64,000 nt of DNA from Miltoncostaea sp963771025 (GTDB lineage Bacteria; Actinomycetota; Thermoleophilia; Miltoncostaeales; Miltoncostaeaceae), in contig CAVYRL010000004.1 of NCBI GenBank assembly GCA_963771025.1, forward strand, positions 1 through 64,000, given 5' to 3'. Shown here piece by piece: positions 35,262-43,668 of this stretch. Every line of letters begins with the position of its first letter. Position 1 is the stretch's first letter. Below the pieces are notes generated by a model. That model did no database searches and was not told the DNA's origin. It was given only the letters and a program-made list of their open reading frames with translations. Position numbers and translations under genes: made by a program.

Positions 35262-36269
35262 GTGAGTGACGCCCTTCCGCCCCTCGAGCCGCGGCCCCCG
35301 GCCGAGGGCCTGCCGCCCTTGGGGCCGCGTCCCAGCTCGTCGTCCCACCTGCCTCCGCTCGACGGTCCGCCCGACTCGTCCCCGCCGCCTCCGGCGCCGG
35401 GCGACCGCACGCGCGAGCTGCCGCCGATCGACGCGGAGTCGCGCGCGACCACGACGGCGCAGCTGAAGCCGCTTCCTCCGCGCCCCTCGGGGCGCCGCGC
35501 GGGAACGGCCGTGCTGGTGAGCCTGGCGGTGCTCGGCGCCGGCGTCGTCGGGGGCCTCTCCGCGCGCGCCTTCGACGATGGCGGCAGCAGCCCGGCGCCG
35601 GTCGTGGAGACACCCGCTGCGGTCCCCACCCCCAGCGCCTCCTCGAGCACCACCAGCGACAGCATCGCCAACGTCGTCGCGCAGGCCGCGCCGTCCGTGG
35701 TCCAGGTGCAGAGCTCCACGGGCCAGGGCAGCGGCGTCATCGTCGAGCCGTCGGGCCTGATCGTGACCAACAACCATGTCGTGCGTGGCGACACCACCGT
35801 CACCCTGATCACCTCCGACGAGCGCCGTGTGCCGGCGACGGTCATCAGCGCCGACCAGCGACAGGATCTCGCGATCCTGAAGCCCGAGGGCGCCGTGGGC
35901 CGTGGGGCCGAGCTCGCCGAGGAGGTCGACGGCGGCCTGCGCCAGGGCGACCGGGTCTTCGCGATCGGCAGCCCCTTCGGTCTGCAGGGCACGGTCACGG
36001 CGGGCGTGGTCAGCGCCCTCAGCCGCACCAATCAGGAGGGCGTCCCGATGATCCAGATCGACGCCCCGATCAACCCCGGCAACTCCGGCGGCGGCCTCTT
36101 CGACCTGCGCGGCCGCCTGGTCGGCATCCCCACCTCCATTCTCGGCCCGATCTCCGGCAACGTCGGCATCGGTTTCGCGGTCCCCGTCTCCCGCGTGAAG
36201 GCGATGCTCGACTCCGCGTCCGGCGGCGGCGCCACCACCCCCACGCCCGCACCGACCCCCACCCCGTAG
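35262..36269 (+). CDS. HtrA/DegP-like trypsin-family serine protease without PDZ domain
   Basis: A 335-residue membrane-anchored protease. Residues 1-75 are a Pro-rich cytoplasmic segment, then one transmembrane helix (AVLVSLAVLGAGVVGGL, about 83-100), a Ser/Thr/Pro linker, and the protease domain with the catalytic triad: His in TNNHVV, Asp in QDLAILK, Ser in INPGNSGGGLFD. The protein ends in a Pro/Thr tail where a PDZ domain would normally be. GTG 35262; TACAAC about 12 bases upstream could be a -10. It is 15 bases before the moxR operon. Envelope quality control is likely. Confidence 0.88.
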   Translation: MSDALPPLEPRPPAEGLPPLGPRPSSSSHLPPLDGPPDSSPPPPAPGDRTRELPPIDAESRATTTAQLKPLPPRPSGRRAGTAVLVSLAVLGAGVVGGLSARAFDDGGSSPAPVVETPAAVPTPSASSSTTSDSIANVVAQAAPSVVQVQSSTGQGSGVIVEPSGLIVTNNHVVRGDTTVTLITSDERRVPATVISADQRQDLAILKPEGAVGRGAELAEEVDGGLRQGDRVFAIGSPFGLQGTVTAGVVSALSRTNQEGVPMIQIDAPINPGNSGGGLFDLRGRLVGIPTSILGPISGNVGIGFAVPVSRVKAMLDSASGGGATTPTPAPTPTP

Positions 36270-36284
36270 GAGGACCCCACAGCG

Positions 36285-37322
36285 ATGGATCGTGACCTCG
36301 ACCCGATCGGCCCCGAGCCGACCCTCGTGCCCACGGCGGGCGCGACCCCCAGGGAGCGGATGGAGGCCGTCCTCTACGAGCTGCGCCGTGTGGTGGTGGG
36401 CCAGGACCGCCTCCTCGACCGGATCCTCGTCTCCCTGCTCGCCCGCGGACACGTTCTGCTCGAGGGCGTGCCGGGCCTCGCCAAGACCCTCACGCTGGAG
36501 ACGGTCGCCCGCGTCAGCGGCGGCCAGTTCAGCCGCATCCAGTTCACGCCGGACCTCGTCCCCTCGGACGTGGTCGGCGGCCAGGTGCTCGACCGCCAGG
36601 GCCAGTTCGACACGCGCCTCGGCCCGGTGTTCGCCAACTTCGTGCTGGCCGACGAGATCAACCGTGCCCCGGCCAAGGTGCAGTCGGCGCTGCTCGAGGT
36701 GATGGCCGAGGGCCACGCCACGATCGCCGGCGAGTCGCACCCCGTGCCCCGGCCGTTCTTCGTCCTCGCTACCCAGAACCCGATCGAGAGCGAGGGCGTC
36801 TACCCGCTCCCCGAGGCCCAGGTCGACCGTTTCGCGATGAAGCTGATCGTCGGCTACCCGACGGTCGCCGACGAGGAGGAGATCGTGCGCCGCATGGCCT
36901 CCGACCCGCCCCAGCCGCGCCGCCTGCTCGACCCCGAGCAGATCCGCGAGCTGCAGGAGACGGCCGACACGGTGTTCGTGGACCACCGGGTGCGCGCCTA
37001 CGCCGTGCGCTTGGTCAACGCCACGCGCGACCCGGGCGCCGAGGGCCTCGATCACCTGCAGCCCTACCTCGACCTCGGCGGCTCGCCCCGCGCCTCCCTG
37101 GCGCTGATCCGCGGCGGGCGTGCCCTCGCGGTGATCCGCGGCCGCACCTACGTCATGCCCGAGGACGTGCACAGCCTGTTCCACGACGTTCTCCGTCACC
37201 GCGTGGTGCTCTCGTACGAGGCCCTCGCGGCCGACGTGCGGCCCGACCAGGTGCTCGACGCGATCATCGACGCCGTCCCGCAGCCCGACGTGGAGCTGGG
37301 CAGTGGCCGCTCGGTCGCCTGA
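36285..37322 (+). CDS. MoxR-family AAA+ ATPase
   Basis: A 345-residue AAA+ chaperone-like ATPase. Walker A is EGVPGLAKT near residue 60, Walker B FVLADEINRAP, sensor-1 region VLATQNPIESEG, then YPLPEAQVDRF. ATG 36285. It heads a moxR-DUF58-vwa-vwa operon, a widespread set thought to assemble or regulate cell-surface complexes; it overlaps the DUF58 gene by 20 bases. It is distinct from the CoxD-like ATPase at 2.1-2.9 kb. Confidence 0.92.
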   Translation: MDRDLDPIGPEPTLVPTAGATPRERMEAVLYELRRVVVGQDRLLDRILVSLLARGHVLLEGVPGLAKTLTLETVARVSGGQFSRIQFTPDLVPSDVVGGQVLDRQGQFDTRLGPVFANFVLADEINRAPAKVQSALLEVMAEGHATIAGESHPVPRPFFVLATQNPIESEGVYPLPEAQVDRFAMKLIVGYPTVADEEEIVRRMASDPPQPRRLLDPEQIRELQETADTVFVDHRVRAYAVRLVNATRDPGAEGLDHLQPYLDLGGSPRASLALIRGGRALAVIRGRTYVMPEDVHSLFHDVLRHRVVLSYEALAADVRPDQVLDAIIDAVPQPDVELGSGRSVA

Positions 37323-38205
37323 GGCACTTCTCAGGCGCGTCGAGTTCCGTGTCGGGCGCCGGCTCGACGGCCTGCTCCAAGGGGAGCGTCAGGGTCGTCG
37401 GCCGGGTCCCGGCGGCGAACCGTCCCTGACGCGCTCCTACGAGGACGGCGACGACGTGCGCTGGGTCGACTGGCCCCTCAGCGCGCGCGTCGGCGAGGCG
37501 ATGGTGCGCGTGCCCGAGATCGAGCCGGTGCTGACCGCGTGGGCGCTCGTCGACTGCTCCCCGTCCATGGCCTTCGGCACCCGCGACCAGACCAAGCTCC
37601 AGCTGGTGCAGGAGGTGCTCGCGGGCGTCGGCATCGTGATGCGCCGCCGAGGCGACCGCCTGGGCATCCTCACCACGCGCGCCGGTGACATCGACCAGGT
37701 GCGCCCACCGCGCGCGGATCGCCGTGGTCTGATCGCCGCGCTGGCCGCGATCGATCGCACCGTGCCCGAGGAGGGCTCGGGCCGTACCGACCTGGTGCGC
37801 GCCGTCTCGTCGCTCGGGCGCATCGCCAAGCACCGCGGCGCCGCGATCCTCATCTCCGACTTCCCGCTCCAGCCGGGCCTGGAGCGCGCCATCGGCGCGC
37901 TGGGCCGCCGTCACGAGCTGATCGCCATCGAGGTGCGCGATCCTCGTGAGCGGGACCTGCCGAACGTCGGCCCGGTGCATCTGCGTGACCTCGAGACCGG
38001 CCGGCGCCACCTGGTCGATACGGCCGACCCCCGCTTCCAGGCGCGCTTCGCCGCGACCGTCGAGGCCACCGACCGCGCCCGCGCGGCCCTTCTCTCGCGC
38101 GCCGGCGCCCGCCACGTCATCGTCGAGACCGGCGACGAATGGGTGCTGCCGCTGGCGCGCTCGCTCGGCCGCCCGGCCGCCCGCCGCAGGATCACCGGCG
38201 CGTGA
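37303..38205 (+). CDS. DUF58 domain protein
   Basis: A 300-residue protein with the DUF58 signature RSYEDGDDVRWVDWPLSA near residue 45, followed by a VWA-like region with the metal-site motif VDCSPSMAFG. Partner of MoxR in the conserved operon; exact role unknown. GTG 37303 lies within the moxR end. No membrane segments are seen, unlike many DUF58 proteins with N-terminal helices. The stop overlaps the next GTG. Confidence 0.88.
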   Translation: MAARSPEALLRRVEFRVGRRLDGLLQGERQGRRPGPGGEPSLTRSYEDGDDVRWVDWPLSARVGEAMVRVPEIEPVLTAWALVDCSPSMAFGTRDQTKLQLVQEVLAGVGIVMRRRGDRLGILTTRAGDIDQVRPPRADRRGLIAALAAIDRTVPEEGSGRTDLVRAVSSLGRIAKHRGAAILISDFPLQPGLERAIGALGRRHELIAIEVRDPRERDLPNVGPVHLRDLETGRRHLVDTADPRFQARFAATVEATDRARAALLSRAGARHVIVETGDEWVLPLARSLGRPAARRRITGA

Positions 38206-39146
38206 GCTTCCAGCAGCCCCTCTTCCTGCTCGCGCTGCTGCTGGTGCCGCTGGCGGCCGCCCTCGTGGCGTGGTGGCGCCGCCGCCGGCCGGTGGAGGGT
38301 GTCCCCTTCCCCGACATCGACCTGGTCGCGCAGTCGGATCCCGGTCCGCGTATGCGCCGCCATCTGCCGCTGGTGCTCGCGCTGCTCGCGCTGACGGCGT
38401 TCACCGTGGCGCTCGCGCGCCCCGAGGCCTACCGGGACGAGCCGCGCGAGCGGGCCACGATCATGCTGGTCGTCGACGTCTCGGGCTCGATGGCCGCGAC
38501 CGACGTCAGCCCGTACCGGCTGCGCGCGGCGCAGGACGCCGCCCTGACCTTCGCCGACGAGGTGCCCCGCCAGTACCAGGTGGGCCTCGTGAGCTTCTCC
38601 GGCCAGGCCAACCTGCTCGTCTCGCCGACCACCGACCGCAGCGCTCTCAAGCGCAGCATCGACGGCCTCGTGCCCGACGGCGCGACCGCCGTCGGCGACG
38701 CCATCGAGACCTCCCTCGACGCGATCCGCGCCACGCAGTCGTCCGCCTCGCAGGACGGCACGACCCTCGAGGCGGCGCGCATCGTCGTCCTCTCCGACGG
38801 CACCACGACGGTCGGCACCGACCCCGCGTCCGCGGCGCAGGACGCCAAGGATGCCGGCGTGCCGGTGTACACGGTCGCCCTCGGCACCCCGGACGGCGTG
38901 CTCTCCAACGGCCAGCCCGTGCCCCCCGATCCCGAGGGCATGAAGCAGATCGCGGAGATCACCGGCGGCAAGGCCTATGAGAGCAAGGACGCGGACTCGG
39001 TGAGCGCCGTCTACCAGCGCCTCGGCTCGCTGGTCGGCACCCAGCGCGTGCTGACCGAGGTCACCGCCTGGCCGGCGGGCATCGGCGCCGCCCTCCTGAT
39101 CCTGGCCGGGGTCGCCGCCTGGCGCATGGGACCGAAGCTGCGATGA
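38202..39146 (+). CDS. BatA-like membrane VWA protein
   Basis: A 314-residue protein with an N-terminal pair of hydrophobic helices (FLLALLLVPLAAALVAWW; LVLALLALTAFTVALA), a VWA domain with a complete metal site VVDVSGSMAATD near residue 90, and a C-terminal helix. GTG 38202 overlaps the DUF58 stop, and its own stop overlaps the next gene. Third gene in the MoxR operon. Confidence 0.88.
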   Translation: MSFQQPLFLLALLLVPLAAALVAWWRRRRPVEGVPFPDIDLVAQSDPGPRMRRHLPLVLALLALTAFTVALARPEAYRDEPRERATIMLVVDVSGSMAATDVSPYRLRAAQDAALTFADEVPRQYQVGLVSFSGQANLLVSPTTDRSALKRSIDGLVPDGATAVGDAIETSLDAIRATQSSASQDGTTLEAARIVVLSDGTTTVGTDPASAAQDAKDAGVPVYTVALGTPDGVLSNGQPVPPDPEGMKQIAEITGGKAYESKDADSVSAVYQRLGSLVGTQRVLTEVTAWPAGIGAALLILAGVAAWRMGPKLR

Positions 39147-40120
39147 CCTTCCAGTCCTCAGGGTGGCTCTGGGCCCTCCTTCTGGTGCCGGTGCTCGTGG
39201 CCGGCCTCGTCGCGTGGGCCCGCTCGGCCCGCAGCGCCGGGGAACGATGGTCCGATCCCAAGGTGATGGACGTGCGCCCCTCCGCCCGCTCGCGGCGCTG
39301 GCGGGCGGCGTCGGCGGCCGTGGCGCTGCTCGCCGCCGTCGCGGGGATCATCGCGCTCGCGCGTCCCTCGGTGGAGACCACCGGCTCGGAGAACCGCAGC
39401 AGCGTGATGCTCACGATCGACGTGTCGGAATCCATGAAGAAGACCGACCTCCAGCCCAGCCGCATCGCCGCCGCGGTCGATGCCGCCGAGCGCTTCGCCG
39501 ACCAGGCGCCCAAGGACACGGCCATCGGCGTCACCACCTTCTCGGACCGCACCGCCGTTCTGATCGCCCCGACGACCGACCGCGACGCCCTGAAGCGCAC
39601 GCTGGACAACATCGGCGACCTGCGCATCGGCACCGCGCTCGGCGAGGGCGTCACCACCTCGCTCTCGGCTCTGCAGGCCGCCGGCGCGGTGGAGGATCCC
39701 CCGCCCGCCAACCCGTCCGACTCGCCCGGTCGCATCCTGCTGCTGACCGACGGCGCCAACTCGATCCCCAAGGCCACCAGCCCCGAGGCCGCCGCCGAGC
39801 GCGCCGCCGCGGCCGGCGTCCCGATCTACTCGATCCTGCTGGGCGACGATCCGGGGCGGCCCGACCAGCCCCTGCCGTCGGAGACGCTGGCGGCGATGTC
39901 CAACCGCACCGGCGGGCTCTTCGCCCAGACCACGACCAGCGCCGACCTCCAGGCCGTGTTCGCGGACATCGGCTCGGTGGTCGCCCCCGTCGATCAGCTC
40001 CGCGAGCTGACGGTGTGGTTCGCCGGTCTCGCGATCGCGCTCCTGGCGGTCGCGGCCCTCTTCGCCGGGCTCTCCCGCCCACGGCCTCCACGCACGAAGC
40101 AGGGCGTCCGCACGGCCTGA
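39143..40120 (+). CDS. second BatA/BatB-like membrane VWA protein
   Basis: A 325-residue paralogue of the preceding protein with the same architecture: two N-terminal helices, VWA domain with TIDVSESMKKTD, and a C-terminal helix (WFAGLAIALLAVAALFAG). ATG 39143 overlaps the previous stop. Fourth and last gene of the MoxR operon; a spacer of 148 bases follows. Confidence 0.88.
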   Translation: MTFQSSGWLWALLLVPVLVAGLVAWARSARSAGERWSDPKVMDVRPSARSRRWRAASAAVALLAAVAGIIALARPSVETTGSENRSSVMLTIDVSESMKKTDLQPSRIAAAVDAAERFADQAPKDTAIGVTTFSDRTAVLIAPTTDRDALKRTLDNIGDLRIGTALGEGVTTSLSALQAAGAVEDPPPANPSDSPGRILLLTDGANSIPKATSPEAAAERAAAAGVPIYSILLGDDPGRPDQPLPSETLAAMSNRTGGLFAQTTTSADLQAVFADIGSVVAPVDQLRELTVWFAGLAIALLAVAALFAGLSRPRPPRTKQGVRTA

Positions 40121-40126
40121 AATCCC

Positions 40127-40241
40127 ACCTGCAACGTTGCACGGGCAGGTTTAGGGGGTTCTTTACGTCGCCGGGGGCTTCACGGGCGGCGCGGGCCGGA
40201 GCAACCTCCGCGGCGACGGGGCGCACGCCGTGCGCCCCCGT
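40127..40241 (+). promoter_or_regulatory. structured leader upstream of the SdrD-B/DUF11 protein
   Basis: The 148-base gap after the VWA operon holds two inverted-repeat structures. First, ACCTGC (40127-40132) and GCAGGT (40145-40150) enclose a 12-base palindrome TGCAACGTTGCA (40130-40141), followed by TTTAGGGGG. Second, an 11-bp GC-rich hairpin with one bulge and a 3-base loop lies at 40216-40241. The first could end the upstream operon or be an operator; the second could be an attenuator. GGGAAGG at 40254-40260 is the ribosome-binding site of the next gene. I could not match a known riboswitch. Confidence 0.35.
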
Positions 40242-40268
40242 GGGTGATGTCGAGGGAAGGCGCGGGAG

Positions 40269-41684
40269 ATGAGACGAGGTCCGCAGCGGGGCTGGCGCGG
40301 AGCGGTGATCCTGGCGTTGATCGCCGTGCTCGCGGTGCCGGCGGTGGCGACCGCCATCGGTATCTCCCTCAACCGCGCCCCCGCGCCGCCGCAGGCCGTC
40401 CAGCGCGGGGTCGGCACGCAGCAGGTGGACTTCTCGATCACGTACCAGACGATCGCGAATTCCTGGGCGCTGACCTTCACCGACCAGTCCGGCGCGGTCG
40501 TCCAGCAGGAGACCCAGCCGGTCGCGGGCGTTCCCAGCCCGATCAACGCGACCCGCCAGTTCAGCCCGGGCGCCGGCGCCACCGTCGGGCGCTATCGCGC
40601 GACGGTCGATTTCTACTCGGCCCCCGCGACGCTCGAGAGCTCGGCGCTGGTCACGTTCGACGTGGCCGATCAGCTCGGCACCCTGTCCCTGGTCAAGTTC
40701 GAGGACCTCAACGGCAACGGGACGCGCGAGCCCGGTGAGCCGGGCGTCCCCGGGTGGGCGTTCCGCCTCACCAACCCCCAGGGCAACGGCAGCGTCGCCT
40801 CGACCGGCGCCGACGGCACGATCACCATGGCGGGCGTTCCCGCGGGCGTCTGGAACGTCTCCGAGGTGATCGACCCGCTGTGGGCGGCGATCACCCCGGT
40901 GTCCGCCCAGGTCACGGTGCCGGCCAACGGCGCGGGCACCTTCACGGCGGGCAACGTCCGCCCCGCCCCGATCAGCGGCTCCGTCTTCATCGACACCAAC
41001 CGCAACGGCGTCCGTGACGCCGGCGAGGTCGGCCGCGCGGGCGTGCGGCTCCGGCTGGCCGGCGCGCGTCCCGGCGCCATCGCGGTCACCCGGTCGATCC
41101 TGTCCGGCGCGGACGGCGCCTACTCCTTCGTCGATCTGCTGCCCGGCAACTACGCGGTCTCGGTCGCCGTGCCCGGCGGCCTCTCGCTGACCACCGCGAA
41201 GACGATCTCCAACATCGGCATCACGTCGGGCGGCGGCAGGCCGAACAACGACTTCGGCCTCACCAGCGGGCCCGGAGGCACGGTCGCCGGCGGGCCGGCG
41301 CCGGACATCGGCATCACGAAGACGGCCCCGAGGACCGCCAAGGCCGGCGCCACCTTCAACTACGCGATCACGGTGAAGAACCGGAGCGACTTCGCGGCGA
41401 CCGGGGTGCAGGTCACCGACCTCGTGCCGGTCACCCTCACGCTGGTGCGCATCCCCTCGGGCGCGACGATCCGCAACGGCGTCGTGACCTGGAACGTGGG
41501 CACCCTCGCGGCCGGCGCCTCGAAGAGGCTGTCGATGCGCGTGCGGGTCAACCCCAACGCCACCGGCACGATCAGGAACACCGCCACCGTGACGGCGAAC
41601 GGACTCGGCCCGCGCCGCTCGAGGGTCACCACCAAGATCACCAATCCGAGCCCGGTGCCGCGCACGGGCGGCGTGACCGGATGA
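40269..41684 (+). CDS. secreted surface protein with SdrD-B-like and DUF11 domains
   Basis: A 471-residue exported protein. Signal peptide or anchor at residues 10-32 (AVILALIAVLAVPAVATA). Two SdrD-B/Cna-B-like modules with calcium-binding loops: FEDLNGNGTREPGEPG and VFIDTNRNGVRDAGEVG. Then a Gly-rich linker and a DUF11 module (IGITKTAPRTAKAGATFNYAI...). It ends in SPVPRTGGVTG, similar to a sortase-like signal but without a following membrane helix. ATG 40269. The stop overlaps the L,D-transpeptidase start (ATGATGG), so the two are made together; the transpeptidase may help anchor it (inference). Confidence 0.82.
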   Translation: MRRGPQRGWRGAVILALIAVLAVPAVATAIGISLNRAPAPPQAVQRGVGTQQVDFSITYQTIANSWALTFTDQSGAVVQQETQPVAGVPSPINATRQFSPGAGATVGRYRATVDFYSAPATLESSALVTFDVADQLGTLSLVKFEDLNGNGTREPGEPGVPGWAFRLTNPQGNGSVASTGADGTITMAGVPAGVWNVSEVIDPLWAAITPVSAQVTVPANGAGTFTAGNVRPAPISGSVFIDTNRNGVRDAGEVGRAGVRLRLAGARPGAIAVTRSILSGADGAYSFVDLLPGNYAVSVAVPGGLSLTTAKTISNIGITSGGGRPNNDFGLTSGPGGTVAGGPAPDIGITKTAPRTAKAGATFNYAITVKNRSDFAATGVQVTDLVPVTLTLVRIPSGATIRNGVVTWNVGTLAAGASKRLSMRVRVNPNATGTIRNTATVTANGLGPRRSRVTTKITNPSPVPRTGGVTG

Positions 41685-42463
41685 TGGCGCGCACGCCGCG
41701 ACCGCGCGTTCGGATCGCCGTTCTGGTGGCGTCGCTCGCGCTGGCATCCACGGCGACCGCGCTCGCGGCGCCGTCCTGGGGGAACGGTCAGTCGGCGACG
41801 GCGAGGACGTCCGCGCCGCGCCCGATCGCCAGCCGCCCCACCACCAAGGAGGCCTGGACGGCCCGGCTGATCCTGCCGGTCAACGCGCGCTCGGCTCCGA
41901 AGGCGTCGGCCAAGAAGATCGCCAGGCTGTCAACGGCGGCGCCGTACGACGGCGGCCCGCACGTGCTGCTGGTCGTCGGCGTGCGCTCCACCAAGGCCGA
42001 CGGCGTCTGGTACCGGGTGCGGCTCACCAGCCGTCCCAACACCGCGGCCGGATGGGTACCCGACGACGCCGTGCGGGTCACGCGCACGCGCTACCGCGTG
42101 GTGGTCAGGCTCAGCACGCGCAAGCTCCGGCTGCTGAAGGCCGGCAGGATCGTCGGCAGCTGGACCGTGGCGATCGGCATGCCGTCCAACCCCACGCCGA
42201 CGGGCCGTTTCGCCGTCAGCGAGGTGGTCAAGCAGGCGAAGCCGGGCGGCTTCTACGGCACCTACATCATGACGCTGTCCGCGCACTCCCTGAAGCTCTC
42301 CGAGTTCGATGGCGGCGACGGCCGGGTCGCCCTCCACGGCACGAATCGCGCCAGCCTGCTCGGCCAGGCCGTGAGCCACGGATGCGTGCGCCTGTCCAAC
42401 GCCGTCGCGACCAAGCTCGGCCGCACGGTCCCCCCGGGCGCCCCGGTGGACATCCTCCGCTAG
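41681..42463 (+). CDS. L,D-transpeptidase (YkuD) with N-terminal SH3-like region
   Basis: A 260-residue exported cell-wall enzyme: signal peptide (residues 8-30, IAVLVASLALASTATALAA), an SH3-like segment (VNARSAPKASAKKIARL ... AAGWVPDDAV), then the YkuD catalytic domain with VALHGTNRASLL and AVSHGCVRLSNAVA, containing the active-site Cys. ATG 41681. Its stop overlaps that of the convergent glcF by a few bases. It is much shorter than the transpeptidase at 26.7-28.3 kb and lacks its Ig-like modules. Confidence 0.9.
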   Translation: MMARTPRPRVRIAVLVASLALASTATALAAPSWGNGQSATARTSAPRPIASRPTTKEAWTARLILPVNARSAPKASAKKIARLSTAAPYDGGPHVLLVVGVRSTKADGVWYRVRLTSRPNTAAGWVPDDAVRVTRTRYRVVVRLSTRKLRLLKAGRIVGSWTVAIGMPSNPTPTGRFAVSEVVKQAKPGGFYGTYIMTLSAHSLKLSEFDGGDGRVALHGTNRASLLGQAVSHGCVRLSNAVATKLGRTVPPGAPVDILR

Positions 42464-43668
42464 CGGGGCGGCTCCGGCGACAGCAGCTCGGCGGGGTGGG
42501 CGACCCGCACCGGGGAGCCCATCTCGCGCAGGCCGGCGGCGATCTGGATCGCGCACCCCGGGTTGGCCACCGCCACCACGCCCGCACCGGTCTCGGCGAT
42601 CGCCGCCGCCTTCTGGCGGCGCAGCTGCGCGGCCATCTCGGGCTGCAGCACGCTGTAGAGCCCGGCGGCCCCACAGCAGCGCCCGCCGTCGCCGAGGTCA
42701 ACGCACTCGGCTCCCGCGCCCTCGAGCATGGCGCGCGGGCCGATGCCCTGGGCGTGGATGTGGTGGCAGGCGTCGTGGACGGCCACCGTGCCGATGCCCG
42801 CGTCTCGGAGGGGAGGCCTCAGCTCGATCAGGTCGCGCGTCCGCTCCGCGACGCGCGCCGCCCGCGCGGCCCACGCCGGGTCGTCGGCGAGGAGCTCGCC
42901 GTAGGACTTGACGTGGGCGCTGCAGCCCGAGGCGTTGACCACCACCAGATCCGCGCCCTCCATCTCGGCGACGCGGGCGCGGGCCATCGCGCGCGCCGCC
43001 TCGGGCTGTCCGTAGTGCATCGCCAGGGCGCCGCAGCACGCGCCCGCCGGCGTGCGCACCGCGCGGTGGCCGGTGTCGGCCACGATGCGCATGGTCGCGC
43101 GCTGGGTCGGCCGGAAGGCGACGTCCATCACGCAGCCCGAGAGCACCTTGGCCACCGGTCCCTCCCCGAGGGAATCGACGATCGGCATGCGCATCTCGGC
43201 AAGGCTCGCCGGCGGCATGGAGGCCCGCTGCGCCGCCGGGGCGAAGCGCTGCAGGCGCAGGGCGCGCACCACGGCCATCGCCCATCCTGCCGCCAGGACC
43301 AGGCGGCGCCGGGGCAGCACCCCGGTCAGCCCGAGCCTGCGCACCCCCCGCGCGGTCGCGGTGCGGGTGGGCTCGGCCTGGGCCCGGGCCGCCTCGATCA
43401 TCCGTCCGAACGGGACGCCGCTCGGGCAGGCCGCCTCGCAGGCCCGGCACGCGAGGCACTCGTCCATCATGCGCGTGAACGAGGCGTCCACCGTGGCCTC
43501 GCCCTCCTCCACGGCGCGCATCGCGGCGATCCGGCCGCGCGGCGACGCCGTCTCCAGACCGGTGAGGCGGAACGTCGGGCAGTGGGGCAGGCACAACCCG
43601 CACGAGACGCACTTGACCACGTCCTCCTCGAGCGGGGACGGCCGAGTCGGGTCCCAGCCCGCGCTCAC
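42460..43668 (-). CDS. glcF: glycolate oxidase iron-sulfur subunit
   Basis: A 402-residue protein with two 4Fe-4S ferredoxin motifs (CVSCGLCLPHCPTF and CLACRACEAACPSG) and two CCG-type domains (ACCGALAMHYG and GRCCGAAGLYS). With GlcD and GlcE it oxidises glycolate to glyoxylate and passes electrons to the respiratory chain. GTG 43668 overlaps the glcE stop (GTGA). Last gene of the operon. Confidence 0.92.
   Translation of the reverse strand: MSAGWDPTRPSPLEEDVVKCVSCGLCLPHCPTFRLTGLETASPRGRIAAMRAVEEGEATVDASFTRMMDECLACRACEAACPSGVPFGRMIEAARAQAEPTRTATARGVRRLGLTGVLPRRRLVLAAGWAMAVVRALRLQRFAPAAQRASMPPASLAEMRMPIVDSLGEGPVAKVLSGCVMDVAFRPTQRATMRIVADTGHRAVRTPAGACCGALAMHYGQPEAARAMARARVAEMEGADLVVVNASGCSAHVKSYGELLADDPAWAARAARVAERTRDLIELRPPLRDAGIGTVAVHDACHHIHAQGIGPRAMLEGAGAECVDLGDGGRCCGAAGLYSVLQPEMAAQLRRQKAAAIAETGAGVVAVANPGCAIQIAAGLREMGSPVRVAHPAELLSPEPPR

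Noticed and set aside
40121..40268. Riboswitch (c-di-AMP or c-di-GMP type) upstream of the surface protein
   Set aside because: Such riboswitches sometimes precede wall genes, but I could not place the conserved core bases of either class; only general hairpins are supported.
41655..41684. Sortase sorting signal at the end of the DUF11 protein (VPRTGG)
   Set aside because: No hydrophobic helix or positive tail follows, and no sortase gene is in the window.
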